A stretch of DNA of 64,000 bases from Chitinophagaceae bacterium (GTDB lineage: Bacteria > Bacteroidota > Bacteroidia > Chitinophagales > Chitinophagaceae), in assembly GCA_016710745.1 (NCBI GenBank), contig JADJVB010000005.1, positions 434,001-498,000 of the forward strand, read 5' to 3'. This document shows positions 43,747 to 52,171 of this stretch, one piece after another. Each line of letters begins with the position of its first letter. Within the stretch, counting starts at the first letter, position 1. The notes beneath the pieces are model-generated. The model was not told the DNA's origin. It worked only from the letters and a program-made list of their open reading frames with translations, and ran no database searches. A program made the position numbers and the translations under genes.

Positions 43747-44831
43747 GAATTCATTATTCTATTTTGATGCTGTATACTTTCGAGGTGAACCGCATCAAAA
43801 TATTTGGTGATAAATTCTTTCGATAAACCCAGGTTTTCCGCATTTTGAAAGGCACGTTCTAAAATATCATTCCAGCGGTTGGTTTGCAAAATGGTAATAT
43901 CGTTTTCTTTTTTGTATTGACCTATCCTATCCGACAGTTTCATTCGCTGTCCGAGCAAGGTCATTAATTCATCATCCACCTGGTTGATCTGCTCCCTTAA
44001 TGTAGTCAGTGCGTTAATAAACTCCTGTTCAGTGGTGCTTTCGTGCCGCCAGATCAGGCCGGAGAGTATTTCCAAAAGCCGCTCCGGGGTAACCTGCTGT
44101 TTGGCATCGCTCCAGGCGTTGTCCGGATCAATATGACTTTCCAGCATCAGGCCGTCAAAATCGAGGTCGATGCTTTTTTGCGAAACAGACTGCAACAGGG
44201 TACGGTTACCACAAATGTGCGACGGATCGCAGATCAACATCATACCGGGATACCGGCGTTTCATTTCAATGGGCAAATGCCACATCGGCGCATTTCTGAA
44301 TTCGGTGTTTCCGTAGGATGAAAAACCGCGGTGTATCAAACCAACCTGTTGAACACCCACTTTTTGCAGTCGTTCAATGGCACCACTCCACAATTCAAGA
44401 TCGGGATGTATCGGATTTTTGATCAGCACCGGGATATCAACCCCTTTTAATGCATCGGCCAGTTCCTGCACACTAAAAGGATTTACGGTGGTACGGGCTC
44501 CTATCCATAACAAATCCACGTTAAATTTCAACGCCTCCTCCACATGTTTTGCGGTAGCTACTTCAACGGTTATGGGTAAGCCGGTTATTTTTTTTGCGTT
44601 GGCGAGCCAGGGCAATGCCACAACACCATTTCCCTCAAATAACCCCGGCTTGGTGCGCGGTTTCCAGATACCGGCCCGCAGCAGATCCACTTTACCTGTT
44701 GCAGCCAGCCGGGTTGCAGTTCCCAGCATTTGCTCCTCGGTTTCGGCGCTGCAGGGCCCGCTGATAATGAGCGGTCGCTTGTTCCATTTCTCCTGCATTA
44801 TTTCTTTCATAGTTTGTACTTCTGTTTCCAT
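43743..44831 (-). CDS. bifunctional DAHP synthase / chorismate mutase (type II)
   Basis: 362 residues. Residues 1 to about 265 are the DAHP synthase domain (KRPLIISGPCSAETEEQ, IWKPRTKPGLFEG, DPSHICGNR). The C-terminal part (about 265-355: LREQINQVDDELMTLLGQRMKLSDRIGQYK) is an AroQ-type chorismate mutase. Such fusions are standard in Bacteroidota, and feedback control by chorismate-derived products is expected through the mutase domain. Overlaps aroB by ATGA. The 220 bp upstream of it contain the 43-bp repeat array and a strong hairpin. Confidence 0.95.
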   Translation of the reverse strand: METEVQTMKEIMQEKWNKRPLIISGPCSAETEEQMLGTATRLAATGKVDLLRAGIWKPRTKPGLFEGNGVVALPWLANAKKITGLPITVEVATAKHVEEALKFNVDLLWIGARTTVNPFSVQELADALKGVDIPVLIKNPIHPDLELWSGAIERLQKVGVQQVGLIHRGFSSYGNTEFRNAPMWHLPIEMKRRYPGMMLICDPSHICGNRTLLQSVSQKSIDLDFDGLMLESHIDPDNAWSDAKQQVTPERLLEILSGLIWRHESTTEQEFINALTTLREQINQVDDELMTLLGQRMKLSDRIGQYKKENDITILQTNRWNDILERAFQNAENLGLSKEFITKYFDAVHLESIQHQNRIMNS

Positions 44832-44861
44832 GCAAAATTAGTTTTTATCTGCGGTTATGTT

Positions 44862-44917
44862 TGTTGTTTCTTGTTCATGGTCTGACGCCCCCGTCTGACC
44901 ATGAACAAGAAACAACA
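44862..44917. repeat. perfect 21-bp stem hairpin at the end of the repeat array
   Basis: Arms 44862-44882 and 44897-44917 are exact inverted complements; inside them GACG/CGTC pairs add four more base pairs around a CCCC loop. It lies between the GNAT gene and the DAHP synthase start, so it would be in the shared transcript. Confidence 0.85.
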
Positions 44918-45075
44918 TGATGGTCTGACGTCCTCATCTGACCATGAACAAGAAACAACATGATGGTCTGACGCCCCCGTCTGACCATGAACAAGAAACA
45001 ACATGATGGTCTGACGCCCTCGTCTGACCATGAACAAGAAACAACATGATGGTCAGACGGGGGCGCCGGACCATG
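44878..45075. repeat. 43-bp tandem repeat array (five units)
   Basis: Units start at 44878, 44921, 44964, 45007 and 45050, all exactly 43 bp apart. Each contains TGGTCTGACG ... CGTCTGACCA, an imperfect palindrome, and an AACAAGAAACAAC spacer. The last unit is diverged and reaches into the end of the GNAT gene. Confidence 0.92.
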
Positions 45076-45496
45076 ACTGAAAATCCATTTCAAATTTCAG
45101 TTCGTTTTTCCCGTGTATACCTGCTTCCCGCCAACCCTGCATGCGGTAAAATTTTTCGGCCCGGCTGCCGGGTTCGGTTCCTAACCATATTTTTTCTTTG
45201 GTATGAGTAAAATACCAATCCATCATCATGCGGTGCAGCTTTTTTCCGATACCCATTGCTTCATATTCCGGCAGTACAAATAAAGCCCAAACATTATTTT
45301 CAATCAGATCTACAATCGCAAAACCGATAACCGTATTTTGTATTTCACAAACCCAGCCCCTGCCTCTTTTGGTCATATATTCTTCCACATCAGCATCGGT
45401 TACCAACGACGGATCCGATAAGCGGTTTTCCTTAACCGCATGACGTACAAACTGAATTTGACCAATATCTGCTATGTCTGCTTCCCTGAAGATCAT
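45053..45496 (-). CDS. GNAT-family N-acetyltransferase
   Basis: 147 residues. The acetyl-CoA motif is VLPEYEAMGIGKKLHRMMM with the GIGK loop, and KFYRMQGWREAG completes the fold. Substrate unknown. The gene lies inside the aromatic amino-acid run, between tyrA (29-bp gap) and the DAHP synthase. Its last codons (SWSGAPV and the stop) are made by the outermost 43-bp repeat unit, so the repeat has invaded or created the gene's end. The fold is complete before this point, so activity is probably kept. Confidence 0.85.
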   Translation of the reverse strand: MIFREADIADIGQIQFVRHAVKENRLSDPSLVTDADVEEYMTKRGRGWVCEIQNTVIGFAIVDLIENNVWALFVLPEYEAMGIGKKLHRMMMDWYFTHTKEKIWLGTEPGSRAEKFYRMQGWREAGIHGKNELKFEMDFQSWSGAPV

Positions 45497-45525
45497 TTTT
45501 TCTATTTTACAGTATTTACCCTGTT

Positions 45526-46368
45526 TTATTTTAAAATTCGTTTGATCTTATTTGCATTTTCAATCAGTTCTACCAGGTAATCCATATTCTCCTTTTCTAT
45601 ACTGGCTTTAAACTTTCTTAATTGCGATATATGCTCGTTCAAAACATCCAGCACATTTTCCCTGTTTTGCATAAATATAGGCGCCCACATGGCCGAACTG
45701 CTTTTGGCCAGCCGTACTGTACTCTCGAAGCCGCCACCAGCCATTTCAAAAATAGCATCTTCTTCTTTTTCTTTTTCCAACACCGTATTAGCCAGGGCAA
45801 AAGAAGTGATATGCGAGATATGGCTGATATAGGCAGCATGGATATCATGGTTTTCGGCATTCATATAAATGATGTGCATACCCAGATCGAGATACAGTTT
45901 TTCCACCATATTCAAAGCGGCTTCAGCAGATTTTTCTTTTTCGCAAATCACACAGGCCCTGCCGGCAAACGCATCGTTAACCGCAGCTTCGGGGCCGCTG
46001 AACTCGGTGCCCCACATGGGATGCGTGGCTACAAACTGTTTCCGCATCGGATGATCTTTTACGGCATCGCATAAGGCGAATTTATTGGAACCGGCATCGA
46101 TCACAATTTGTTTGTCGTTAACCAGATCCAACACCTGTAACAAAACGCCAATGCTGGCATCAACCGGTATCGCCAAAAAAACGACAGCTGAGTTTTTAAC
46201 CGCTTCGTTCAGCGGTAATTCTTCATCAATGAGATTAAGCGCCAGCGCTTTTTGCAAACTGTTGGGTTGGTGCCCAACACCAGTAATTTTATGGGCAATA
46301 CCCAGTTTTTTTAAGCCCAATGCCATTGAGCCGCCGATCAATCCCACCCCGATTACCGTAACATTCAT
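45526..46368 (-). CDS. tyrA: prephenate dehydrogenase
   Basis: 280 residues with the NAD(P) loop VIGVGLIGGSMALGL at the N-terminus and THPMWGTEFSGPEAA and ISHISHITSFALAN in the catalytic domain. It oxidises prephenate to 4-hydroxyphenylpyruvate in tyrosine synthesis. It lacks a C-terminal ACT domain, so feedback inhibition would have to occur elsewhere. The start overlaps the aminotransferase stop in ATGA, showing direct coupling. Confidence 0.93.
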   Translation of the reverse strand: MNVTVIGVGLIGGSMALGLKKLGIAHKITGVGHQPNSLQKALALNLIDEELPLNEAVKNSAVVFLAIPVDASIGVLLQVLDLVNDKQIVIDAGSNKFALCDAVKDHPMRKQFVATHPMWGTEFSGPEAAVNDAFAGRACVICEKEKSAEAALNMVEKLYLDLGMHIIYMNAENHDIHAAYISHISHITSFALANTVLEKEKEEDAIFEMAGGGFESTVRLAKSSSAMWAPIFMQNRENVLDVLNEHISQLRKFKASIEKENMDYLVELIENANKIKRILK

Positions 46369-47523
46369 GGTATATTTTTATTAATTCTGTTAGTTGCTTC
46401 CTGTATATTTTCAAGACTGGCACATAAACTGATCCGGAGATATTTATCACCTGCCTTGCCAAAAACGCCGCCGGGTGTAATAAATACATTCGATTCAGCC
46501 AAAATGGTATCACTCAATTCATATCCGTTTTTAAAATTTGCCGGCACGGCCGCCCAAACAAACAGGCCGGCCTGGTTTTTCGAGTAGACGCAGTGTAACC
46601 TATCCAGCAGCGCAAAAACATGTTCTCTTCGTTTGCGGTATTCTGCATTTAGCCCATCATGCCAATCCTTACCCAGCGATAGCGCTTTGGCAGCAGCCAG
46701 TTGAAGCGGTAAAAACATACCACTGTCCATATTGCTTTTAAAACGCAAAACAATATCAATATACTCCCGGGCACCACAAAGCATACCTATTCGCCAGCCC
46801 GCCATATTATGCGATTTACTCAGCGAATTTAGCTCAAGTACCCAATCTTTTGCGCCTTCGATGCTGAGCAGGCTCATGGGGTTTTCGTTTAAGGTAAAAC
46901 TGTACGGATTTATCATGAACCAATAAAATATTGTGCTTTTTTGCGAAGCCGATCAATTGTACAAAAAAATCGTTTGTAGGCAATTGCCCGGTGGGCATAT
47001 GCGGATAATTAACAAACATCAGTTTAACTTTACGCAGGTCATTTTTTTCCAGCGCTGCAAAATCCGGAAACCAATTATGTTGAGCGGTCAATTCATAAGC
47101 CACCGGTTTACCACCCGCAACAGCAGCAGCGGCTTTATAGGTTGGATAACCGGGATTGGGTATCAGCACTTCATCTCCTTCATTTAATAACGCCATGCAG
47201 ATATGCATGATGCCTTCCTTGCTGCCAATCAATGGTAATATTTCGGTATCGGGTTGCAGCAAAACGCCATACCATTTTTTGTACCAGTCGGCAATGGCGT
47301 TACGCAGCAAAACACTGCCTTTATAACTTTGATAGGAATGGGCACCCGGTTTTGCCACTTCTGTTCTCAATATATCCATCACCCCCGAATCCGGTGGCAG
47401 ATCGGGGCTGCCGATGCCGAGGTTGATGATATTTTTTCCCTGTTTATTCAGGTCGTCGATTTCCCTCAGTTTTTGTGAGAAATAATATTCCCCTATGCCT
47501 TCCAGTCGTTTTGACGCTTCCAT
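46365..47523 (-). CDS. class I/II aminotransferase, frameshifted (aromatic pathway)
   Basis: A PLP-dependent aminotransferase of about 385 residues if repaired. From the ATG at 47523 (EASKRLEGIGEYYFSQKLREI) the N-terminal domain has IINLGIGSPDLPPD and NPGYPTYKAAAA. The catalytic lysine is in LNSLSKSHNMAGWRIG, and the C-terminal domain is full. The frame breaks after ILLVHD: the next frame continues NPYSFTLNE. Removing one T from the TTT run at 46909-46911 restores VHDNPYSF and a complete gene. Coupling to tyrA suggests it transaminates phenylpyruvate or hydroxyphenylpyruvate. The upstream ATG at 47583 adds 20 unusual residues. Confidence 0.88.
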
Positions 47524-47583
47524 TTTATTGTATTTTTCCGGTTTTTTAACACCCGATTTTATATTGATGAATAGGTTTGGCAT

Positions 47584-47804
47584 TCAATGCTGAATGGTCA
47601 TCAGGTGAGCGGGTACTTCCCTGGTGTACGGCAGCTGACCCCCGGCGTGTACCGGCAGTTGTTGATTTATCTGCAGGTATCCTTCACCAATGATGTTAAC
47701 CTCCTTTTTCAACATTAAACTCCATTTAGCCAGGATGCTACAGGCTATGGAATTTTAAACAGCCATTTTACCGCATCTGTATTTTTATTGGCAACCGTAT
47801 TCAT
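47584..47804 (-). pseudogene. possible small gene with one-base frameshift, tentative
   Basis: From the ATG at 47804 one frame reads NTVANKNTDAVKWLFK. With one extra A at 47753-47756 it would continue as NSIACSILAKWSLMLKK, EVNIIGEGYLQINQQ and EVPAHLMTIQH, ending at a TGA that abuts the ATG at 47583. That would be 73 residues and coupled to the aminotransferase. Family unknown, and chance is not excluded. The remaining gap to 48203 holds only the two terminators listed below; I see no other gene in it. Confidence 0.3.
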
Positions 47805-47924
47805 AATCACCTCTCTATACACTGAGCAGGTAATTACACGGTATCATGGCCATAATACGCCAAGGCGGTTGGTGAAAGCAACCTTTTATGCCCAGACTGA
47901 ATACTTTTTTCTCATCCTGTAAAT

Positions 47925-47959
47925 AAAAAGTCCCCCGAATTTTGATCGGGGGACTTTTT
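47925..47959. terminator. strong hairpin terminator, bidirectional
   Basis: AAAAAGTCCCCCGA (47925-47938) pairs exactly with TCGGGGGACTTTTT (47946-47959), with a 7-nt loop. It isolates the aminotransferase region from the lipoprotein and sigma-factor region. Confidence 0.85.
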
Positions 47960-48100
47960 CTGTTAGTTTGTTTTGGTTTATTTAGTAACAAAAGCTCCCG
48001 GTCTATTTCTAAAATAGTAGCTAAAATAAAACCAGGTATTTGTGTTTTTAACAGTCATTATGGGTCAAATGTAGGGTTTCCGGTTTACATTACAAAAAAA

Positions 48101-48125
48101 TACCCCCCTTAACATAAGGGGGGTA
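48101..48125 (-). terminator. terminator of the small lipoprotein gene
   Basis: TACCCCCCTTA (48101-48111) pairs with TAAGGGGGGTA (48115-48125). On the minus strand a T-run follows the stem. Confidence 0.8.
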
Positions 48126-48203
48126 AAATATGATTGCTTGTCGAAATCAAATACAATTTCATGTTCCGGTTAAACTACCTGCAATCAATCAACCGGTAAT
48201 TGA

Positions 48204-48404
48204 TTAATGAGCAGCAGGAGCTGGAGTAGCAGCAGCAGCTGAATCTGGAGTTGCAGTGGCAGTAGAATCAGTTACAACCGGAGCAGCTGGAGCTTCAACT
48301 ACTGGAGTAGAATCAGCAACTGGAGTTTCAGTTTTTTCTTCACCATTGTTACAAGCAGCAAAAGATACAGATACAATTGCTAAAGCTAAGATTACTTTTT
48401 TCAT
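48204..48404 (-). CDS. small Ala/Pro/Thr-rich lipoprotein
   Basis: 66 residues. MKKVILALAIVSVSFAACNN is a lipoprotein signal with the lipobox cysteine in FAAC. The remainder is low complexity (PVADSTPVVEAPAAPVV, DSAAAATPAPAAH) without a domain. It probably projects from a membrane as a flexible tether. It is monocistronic: terminator on one side, divergent sigma-factor promoter region on the other. No function can be assigned. Confidence 0.85.
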   Translation of the reverse strand: MKKVILALAIVSVSFAACNNGEEKTETPVADSTPVVEAPAAPVVTDSTATATPDSAAAATPAPAAH

Positions 48405-48545
48405 TTTGTGTTTTGTTTAAATTTTAAAATTATAATTTGATATTTATACCGGAATTGACAAAAGGTAACCCAAGTCTTTTTTAAAAAGTTTATTTTCGTT
48501 GTTTTTGGGTTACAAATCATCAATAAACGTATTAATATCAAGGAA

Positions 48546-49112
48546 GTGAGCAATTTTGAACAGGAAAGGCAGTTACTGGAGGCTTTGGCTTTGAATGACG
48601 GATTGGTTATTGAGGGGATTTACCGGGATAACTACCCTATGGTTCAGGCCTTTATACTTAACAATAACGGAAATAGTGACGAAGCCAGGGATATTTTTCA
48701 GGAGGCCATGATCGTGATCTATGAAAAAGCGGTGTCGGGGAGTTTGGAGCTGAATTGTTTACTGAAGACCTATATCTATTCAGTATGCAGGCGGCTCTGG
48801 CTTAAAAGGCTCCAACAATTGAACCGGTATACCAATTTGATAGAAAATGTGGAAGAAACAGTGGCGGTTGAAGAAGACCTGGAAATTCATGAAAAGAACA
48901 ATGCCGATTTTGTGATCATGGAAAATGCGATGGGGAAAATTGGCGAACCTTGTAAGAGTTTATTAGACGCGTATTATATTCAAAAGAAAAATATGCAGGA
49001 AATAGCAGTAGATTTTGGTTATACCAATGCAGATAATGCAAAAACACAGAAATACAAGTGTTTGATAAGATTAAAGAAGCTGTTTTTTGCACAATATAAA
49101 AATGGACAATAA
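48546..49112 (+). CDS. ECF-type sigma-70 family RNA polymerase sigma factor
   Basis: 188 residues beginning with GTG. Region 2 is recognisable in YRDNYPMVQAFILNNNGNSDEARDIFQEAMIVIYEK. Region 4 follows in LDAYYIQKKNMQEIAVDFGYTNADNAKTQKYKCLIRLKK. This is an extracytoplasmic-function sigma factor controlling an envelope response. A candidate -7 box TATTTTCG at 48491-48498 is upstream. The protease gene starts 11 bp before this stop, so they are translationally coupled. A usual separate anti-sigma gene is absent; the downstream protein has an anti-sigma-like N-terminus. Confidence 0.9.
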   Translation: MSNFEQERQLLEALALNDGLVIEGIYRDNYPMVQAFILNNNGNSDEARDIFQEAMIVIYEKAVSGSLELNCLLKTYIYSVCRRLWLKRLQQLNRYTNLIENVEETVAVEEDLEIHEKNNADFVIMENAMGKIGEPCKSLLDAYYIQKKNMQEIAVDFGYTNADNAKTQKYKCLIRLKKLFFAQYKNGQ

Positions 49113-50214
49113 GATGGATGAAATTTTATTAATAGAAGCTGTTGAACGTTACCTGAAAGGTGAGATGTCGGCCAATGAAATCGCTTTTTTCGAAGAGATC
49201 CGTAAAAAAGACCCGGCTGTTGACCAACTGGTGGTTGAACACACTTATTTGTATCACCAATTGGAAAAACAGGCTAATAGTAAGGCGTTTAAACATAGTT
49301 TATACGAAGCCGAGAACAGATTAACCGAAGAAGGCATCATCACAAAAGCGAAGTTATCGGGTAAAGCCAAAGTTGTTTTCCTGTGGAAAAAATACAAACG
49401 TAGTATTGCGGTTGCGGCTTCTATAGCCGGGTTTGTTTCAATTGTTACTACTGCTTTAATAAGTTCTTACAATAATAAAGCCGGCAAAAACAGCATTATT
49501 TATTTAATGGGCCAGATCAAAAAAACAGAGAAAAAAATTGACCAGCTGGATAATAAGATTAAGGCAAACAGTAATCAAAGAATTCAAACCCCTTCCAATC
49601 CTGATTACCGGGCTACGGGTTTCCTGATTGATGGTAAAGGATATATCGTAACCAGTGCACACGTGGTTAACCGGATGAAGAGTATCTATGTTGAAAACAG
49701 CAAAGGCGAATACTTTTCGGCTCAAACTGTTTATACTGATCCGGAAACAGATCTGGCTGTTTTAAAGATCAACGACTCTGCTTATAAAACGGTCTATAAT
49801 CTTCCTTATTCGATAAATAAAAGCAATTCGAATTTAGGTGAGCAAATATTTACATTGGGTTATCCCCGTAATGAAATTGTTTATGGCGAAGGGTATGTAA
49901 GTGCCAAAACGGGTAACGAAGGCGATTCAACGGCCTACCAGGTGTCGGTTTCGGTTAATCCGGGCAACAGCGGTGGCCCCGTGCTGAATAAAAAAGGAGA
50001 GATCATTGGCATTATCACATCGAAAAATTCGTCGGCAGATGGTGTTGTTTTTGCCGCCAAATCAAAAAATATTTACAAATTACTGGAAGCCTTTAAAAAA
50101 GCAGGCGACACAACCAATATTAAGTTACCTAACAACGTAGGTTTAAAAGGATTAGACAGGGAGCAGCAGGTTAAGAAAATGGAAGACTTTGTGTTTATGG
50201 TAGTTGGCAATTAA
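49102..50214 (+). CDS. membrane-anchored trypsin-like serine protease with anti-sigma-like N-terminus
   Basis: 370 residues from the ATG at 49102, overlapping the sigma gene. The cytoplasmic part (about 1-100: MDEILLIEAVERYLKGEM, SANEIAFFEEIRKKDPAVDQ) resembles the N-termini of Bacteroidota anti-sigma and FecR-type proteins. A single transmembrane helix follows (about 103-121, AVAASIAGFVSIVTTALIS). The periplasmic domain is a chymotrypsin/HtrA-like protease with His187 (VTSAHVV), Asp217 (TDLAVLK) and Ser290 (NPGNSGGP). A PDZ domain is not apparent. It could be both anti-sigma and signalling protease. Substrate and trigger unknown. Confidence 0.85.
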   Translation: MDNKMDEILLIEAVERYLKGEMSANEIAFFEEIRKKDPAVDQLVVEHTYLYHQLEKQANSKAFKHSLYEAENRLTEEGIITKAKLSGKAKVVFLWKKYKRSIAVAASIAGFVSIVTTALISSYNNKAGKNSIIYLMGQIKKTEKKIDQLDNKIKANSNQRIQTPSNPDYRATGFLIDGKGYIVTSAHVVNRMKSIYVENSKGEYFSAQTVYTDPETDLAVLKINDSAYKTVYNLPYSINKSNSNLGEQIFTLGYPRNEIVYGEGYVSAKTGNEGDSTAYQVSVSVNPGNSGGPVLNKKGEIIGIITSKNSSADGVVFAAKSKNIYKLLEAFKKAGDTTNIKLPNNVGLKGLDREQQVKKMEDFVFMVVGN

Positions 50215-50234
50215 TAACTCCCGGAAAACGAATA

Positions 50235-50264
50235 AAAACTGTTCTGCTTTGGCAGGACAGTTTT
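50235..50264. terminator. bidirectional terminator between protease and nucleotidyltransferase
   Basis: AAAACTGTTCTGC (50235-50247) pairs with GCAGGACAGTTTT (50252-50264), with one G-T pair, followed by a T-run. Confidence 0.85.
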
Positions 50265-50271
50265 TTTATGC

Positions 50272-51170
50272 CTAAGCCCACAGGTTGGCAGGATAAACCC
50301 CTTCGGCAACAAGTTTATCCACACTCGCTTTTACAACGGGCGCATCTTCCTTATAGGTTACGCCAAACCATTTTGAATGGGTTGGAATAACGGTTATATG
50401 CCCGCCCTGGTTCTCCATAAAATCTTCGGCAATGATCGGAATAAAAAATTCGGCTTTCAGATCCACCTGGTTATCCTGCGCGAATTCAAAAAAAGTTTTT
50501 GCGTGAGCGGGAATAAGTTTGGATGAAAACACCAGAAATTCATCGACACACTCGAATCAGAAGGAACGGTATGTTTGCCGCTTCCGTCTTCATAGGTAAT
50601 GGTACCGTTTTCCTTATAAATTTTTGTTCTTTCTTTAATACTAACCAGGTTATTTTCTTCATCAACCTGGCAAACTCCCCGGCTAACCGAACCATGATCG
50701 CTTAATGTTTTTTCGAGCTCGTAACCGATGATGGCATATTGTTTTTCGTTACAGGTATTATTTAAAAAAGCGGCTGCTTTTTCAAACGCATCAGGGCCAT
50801 AATAATCATCCGCATTAATTACAGCAAAGGGTTCGTTAACCGCATCCATGGCACACAATACGGCATGGCCGGTACCCCAGGGTTTGGTACGTGCGGCCGG
50901 CACTGCCAGGGAACCCAGGCAGGAATCCATCTCCTGGTTTACATATGCCGTTTCTATTTTTCCGGCTAATTTGGGTTCAAAACCCGCTTTAAAACTCGCT
51001 GCAAAATCCTTACGAACAATAAATACTACTTTTCCAAAACCCGCCCTGATGGCGTCGTAGATGGAATAGTCCATGATGGTTTCTCCCGCCGGACCAAACC
51101 CCTCTGTTTGTTTCATGCTGCCATACCGGCTCGCCATCCCCGCTGCTAAAATTAATAATGTTGGTTGCAT
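50272..51170 (-). CDS. sugar-phosphate nucleotidyltransferase-like protein, frameshifted
   Basis: About 299 residues if repaired. The N-terminus TLLILAAGMASRYGSMKQTE is the nucleotide-binding loop of nucleotidyltransferases, followed by ETIMDYSIYDAIRAG and VINADDYYGPDAFEKAA. The frame breaks after MNFWCFHPNLFPLTQKLF, near A7 at 50488-50494; one additional A restores LFFEFAQDNQVDLKAEFFIP. The remainder ends HITVIPTHSKWFGVTYKED. Members of this group often activate sugars for envelope polymers, but the exact reaction is unclear. Either an assembly indel or a real mutation. Confidence 0.85.
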
Positions 51171-51247
51171 CTATTTTTTGAATTAGAAGTTTTATTTGTT
51201 GATTTTTGCCTGGCAAAAATACTATAAACCAATAAGCTTTGTCTAAA

Positions 51248-52156
51248 ATGCTTTTTGATATCTCTAAAGCTGATATTGAAGAAATACATGATGATCTGTT
51301 TTCAGAAAAGCAGGTGGGCGTTTCGGTATTGCGGCTGGATAAGATTCACCCGCTGGTTTCGGGCAATAAAATTTTTAAACTGCATTATTTTCTGGAAGAA
51401 GCCAGAGGCTCCACGCATAAAACGATCCTGAGTTTTGGCGGCGCCTACTCCAATCACCTGGCTGCAACAGCGTATGCCTGTAAAGCATCAGGGTTATCCA
51501 GTATCGGAATTGTGCGGGGCGAAGCCCCCACCCGATTATCTCCAACACTTCAGCAATGCGTGGAAGACGGTATGCTGCTGCAGTTTGTATCAAGAACCGA
51601 ATATGATGTAAAAGAAACGATTGAATTCAATAACAAACTGAAAACGCAATTTGGCGAATTCATGCTGGTGCCCGAAGGCGGCTTTCACCCGCTGGGAGCC
51701 AAAGGAGCTGCATTGATCTATCATTTAATACCAGGCAAAAAATATTCACATATCGCCCTGGCTACCGGAACGGCAACAACCCTGGCCGGGATGCTGCGGG
51801 CTGCCGATGCCGATCAACAAGTGATCAGTATACCGGTTTTAAAAGGAATAACAGACAATAAAGAAAGAATAAAACAGTTAAATGGTGTTGATGCGGAATA
51901 TAAAAACCTGGAAATACTGTCAGATTATCATTTCGGCGGATATGCAAAAAAAACAACATTTTTAACCGATTTTATGAACCTTTGCCACCAGCGATACCGG
52001 TTACAACTTGATTTCGTATACACAGCCAAAATGTTTTTTGCCATCACCGACCGGATTAAAAATGATGGATTTAAAAAAGGCAGCCAAATTCTGTGTTTGC
52101 ATACGGGTGGTTTGCAGGGAAATAAATCTTTACCTTTAAACACTTTATTGTTTTGA
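51248..52156 (+). CDS. PLP-dependent D-cysteine desulfhydrase/ACC deaminase-like enzyme
   Basis: 302 residues from the ATG at 51248; a TTG three codons upstream is rejected. The PLP lysine is in VSGNKIFKLHYFLEEA, followed by SFGGAYSNHLAATAYAC. The phosphate-binding loop is ATGTATTLAGML and the end is LHTGGLQGN. Family members act on D-cysteine, 1-aminocyclopropane-1-carboxylate or related beta-substituted amino acids. This one cannot be assigned to a single substrate. It is transcribed divergently from the nucleotidyltransferase and just before a secreted protein gene with a 15-bp gap. Confidence 0.85.
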   Translation: MLFDISKADIEEIHDDLFSEKQVGVSVLRLDKIHPLVSGNKIFKLHYFLEEARGSTHKTILSFGGAYSNHLAATAYACKASGLSSIGIVRGEAPTRLSPTLQQCVEDGMLLQFVSRTEYDVKETIEFNNKLKTQFGEFMLVPEGGFHPLGAKGAALIYHLIPGKKYSHIALATGTATTLAGMLRAADADQQVISIPVLKGITDNKERIKQLNGVDAEYKNLEILSDYHFGGYAKKTTFLTDFMNLCHQRYRLQLDFVYTAKMFFAITDRIKNDGFKKGSQILCLHTGGLQGNKSLPLNTLLF

Positions 52157-52171
52157 TTTTGATTCAACCTT

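Noticed and set aside
44855..45093. Open frames within the 43-bp repeat array (SWSDE/HGQTGASD-type repeats)
   Set aside because: Both strands stay open because the repeat has no stops; the frames simply mirror the repeat unit.
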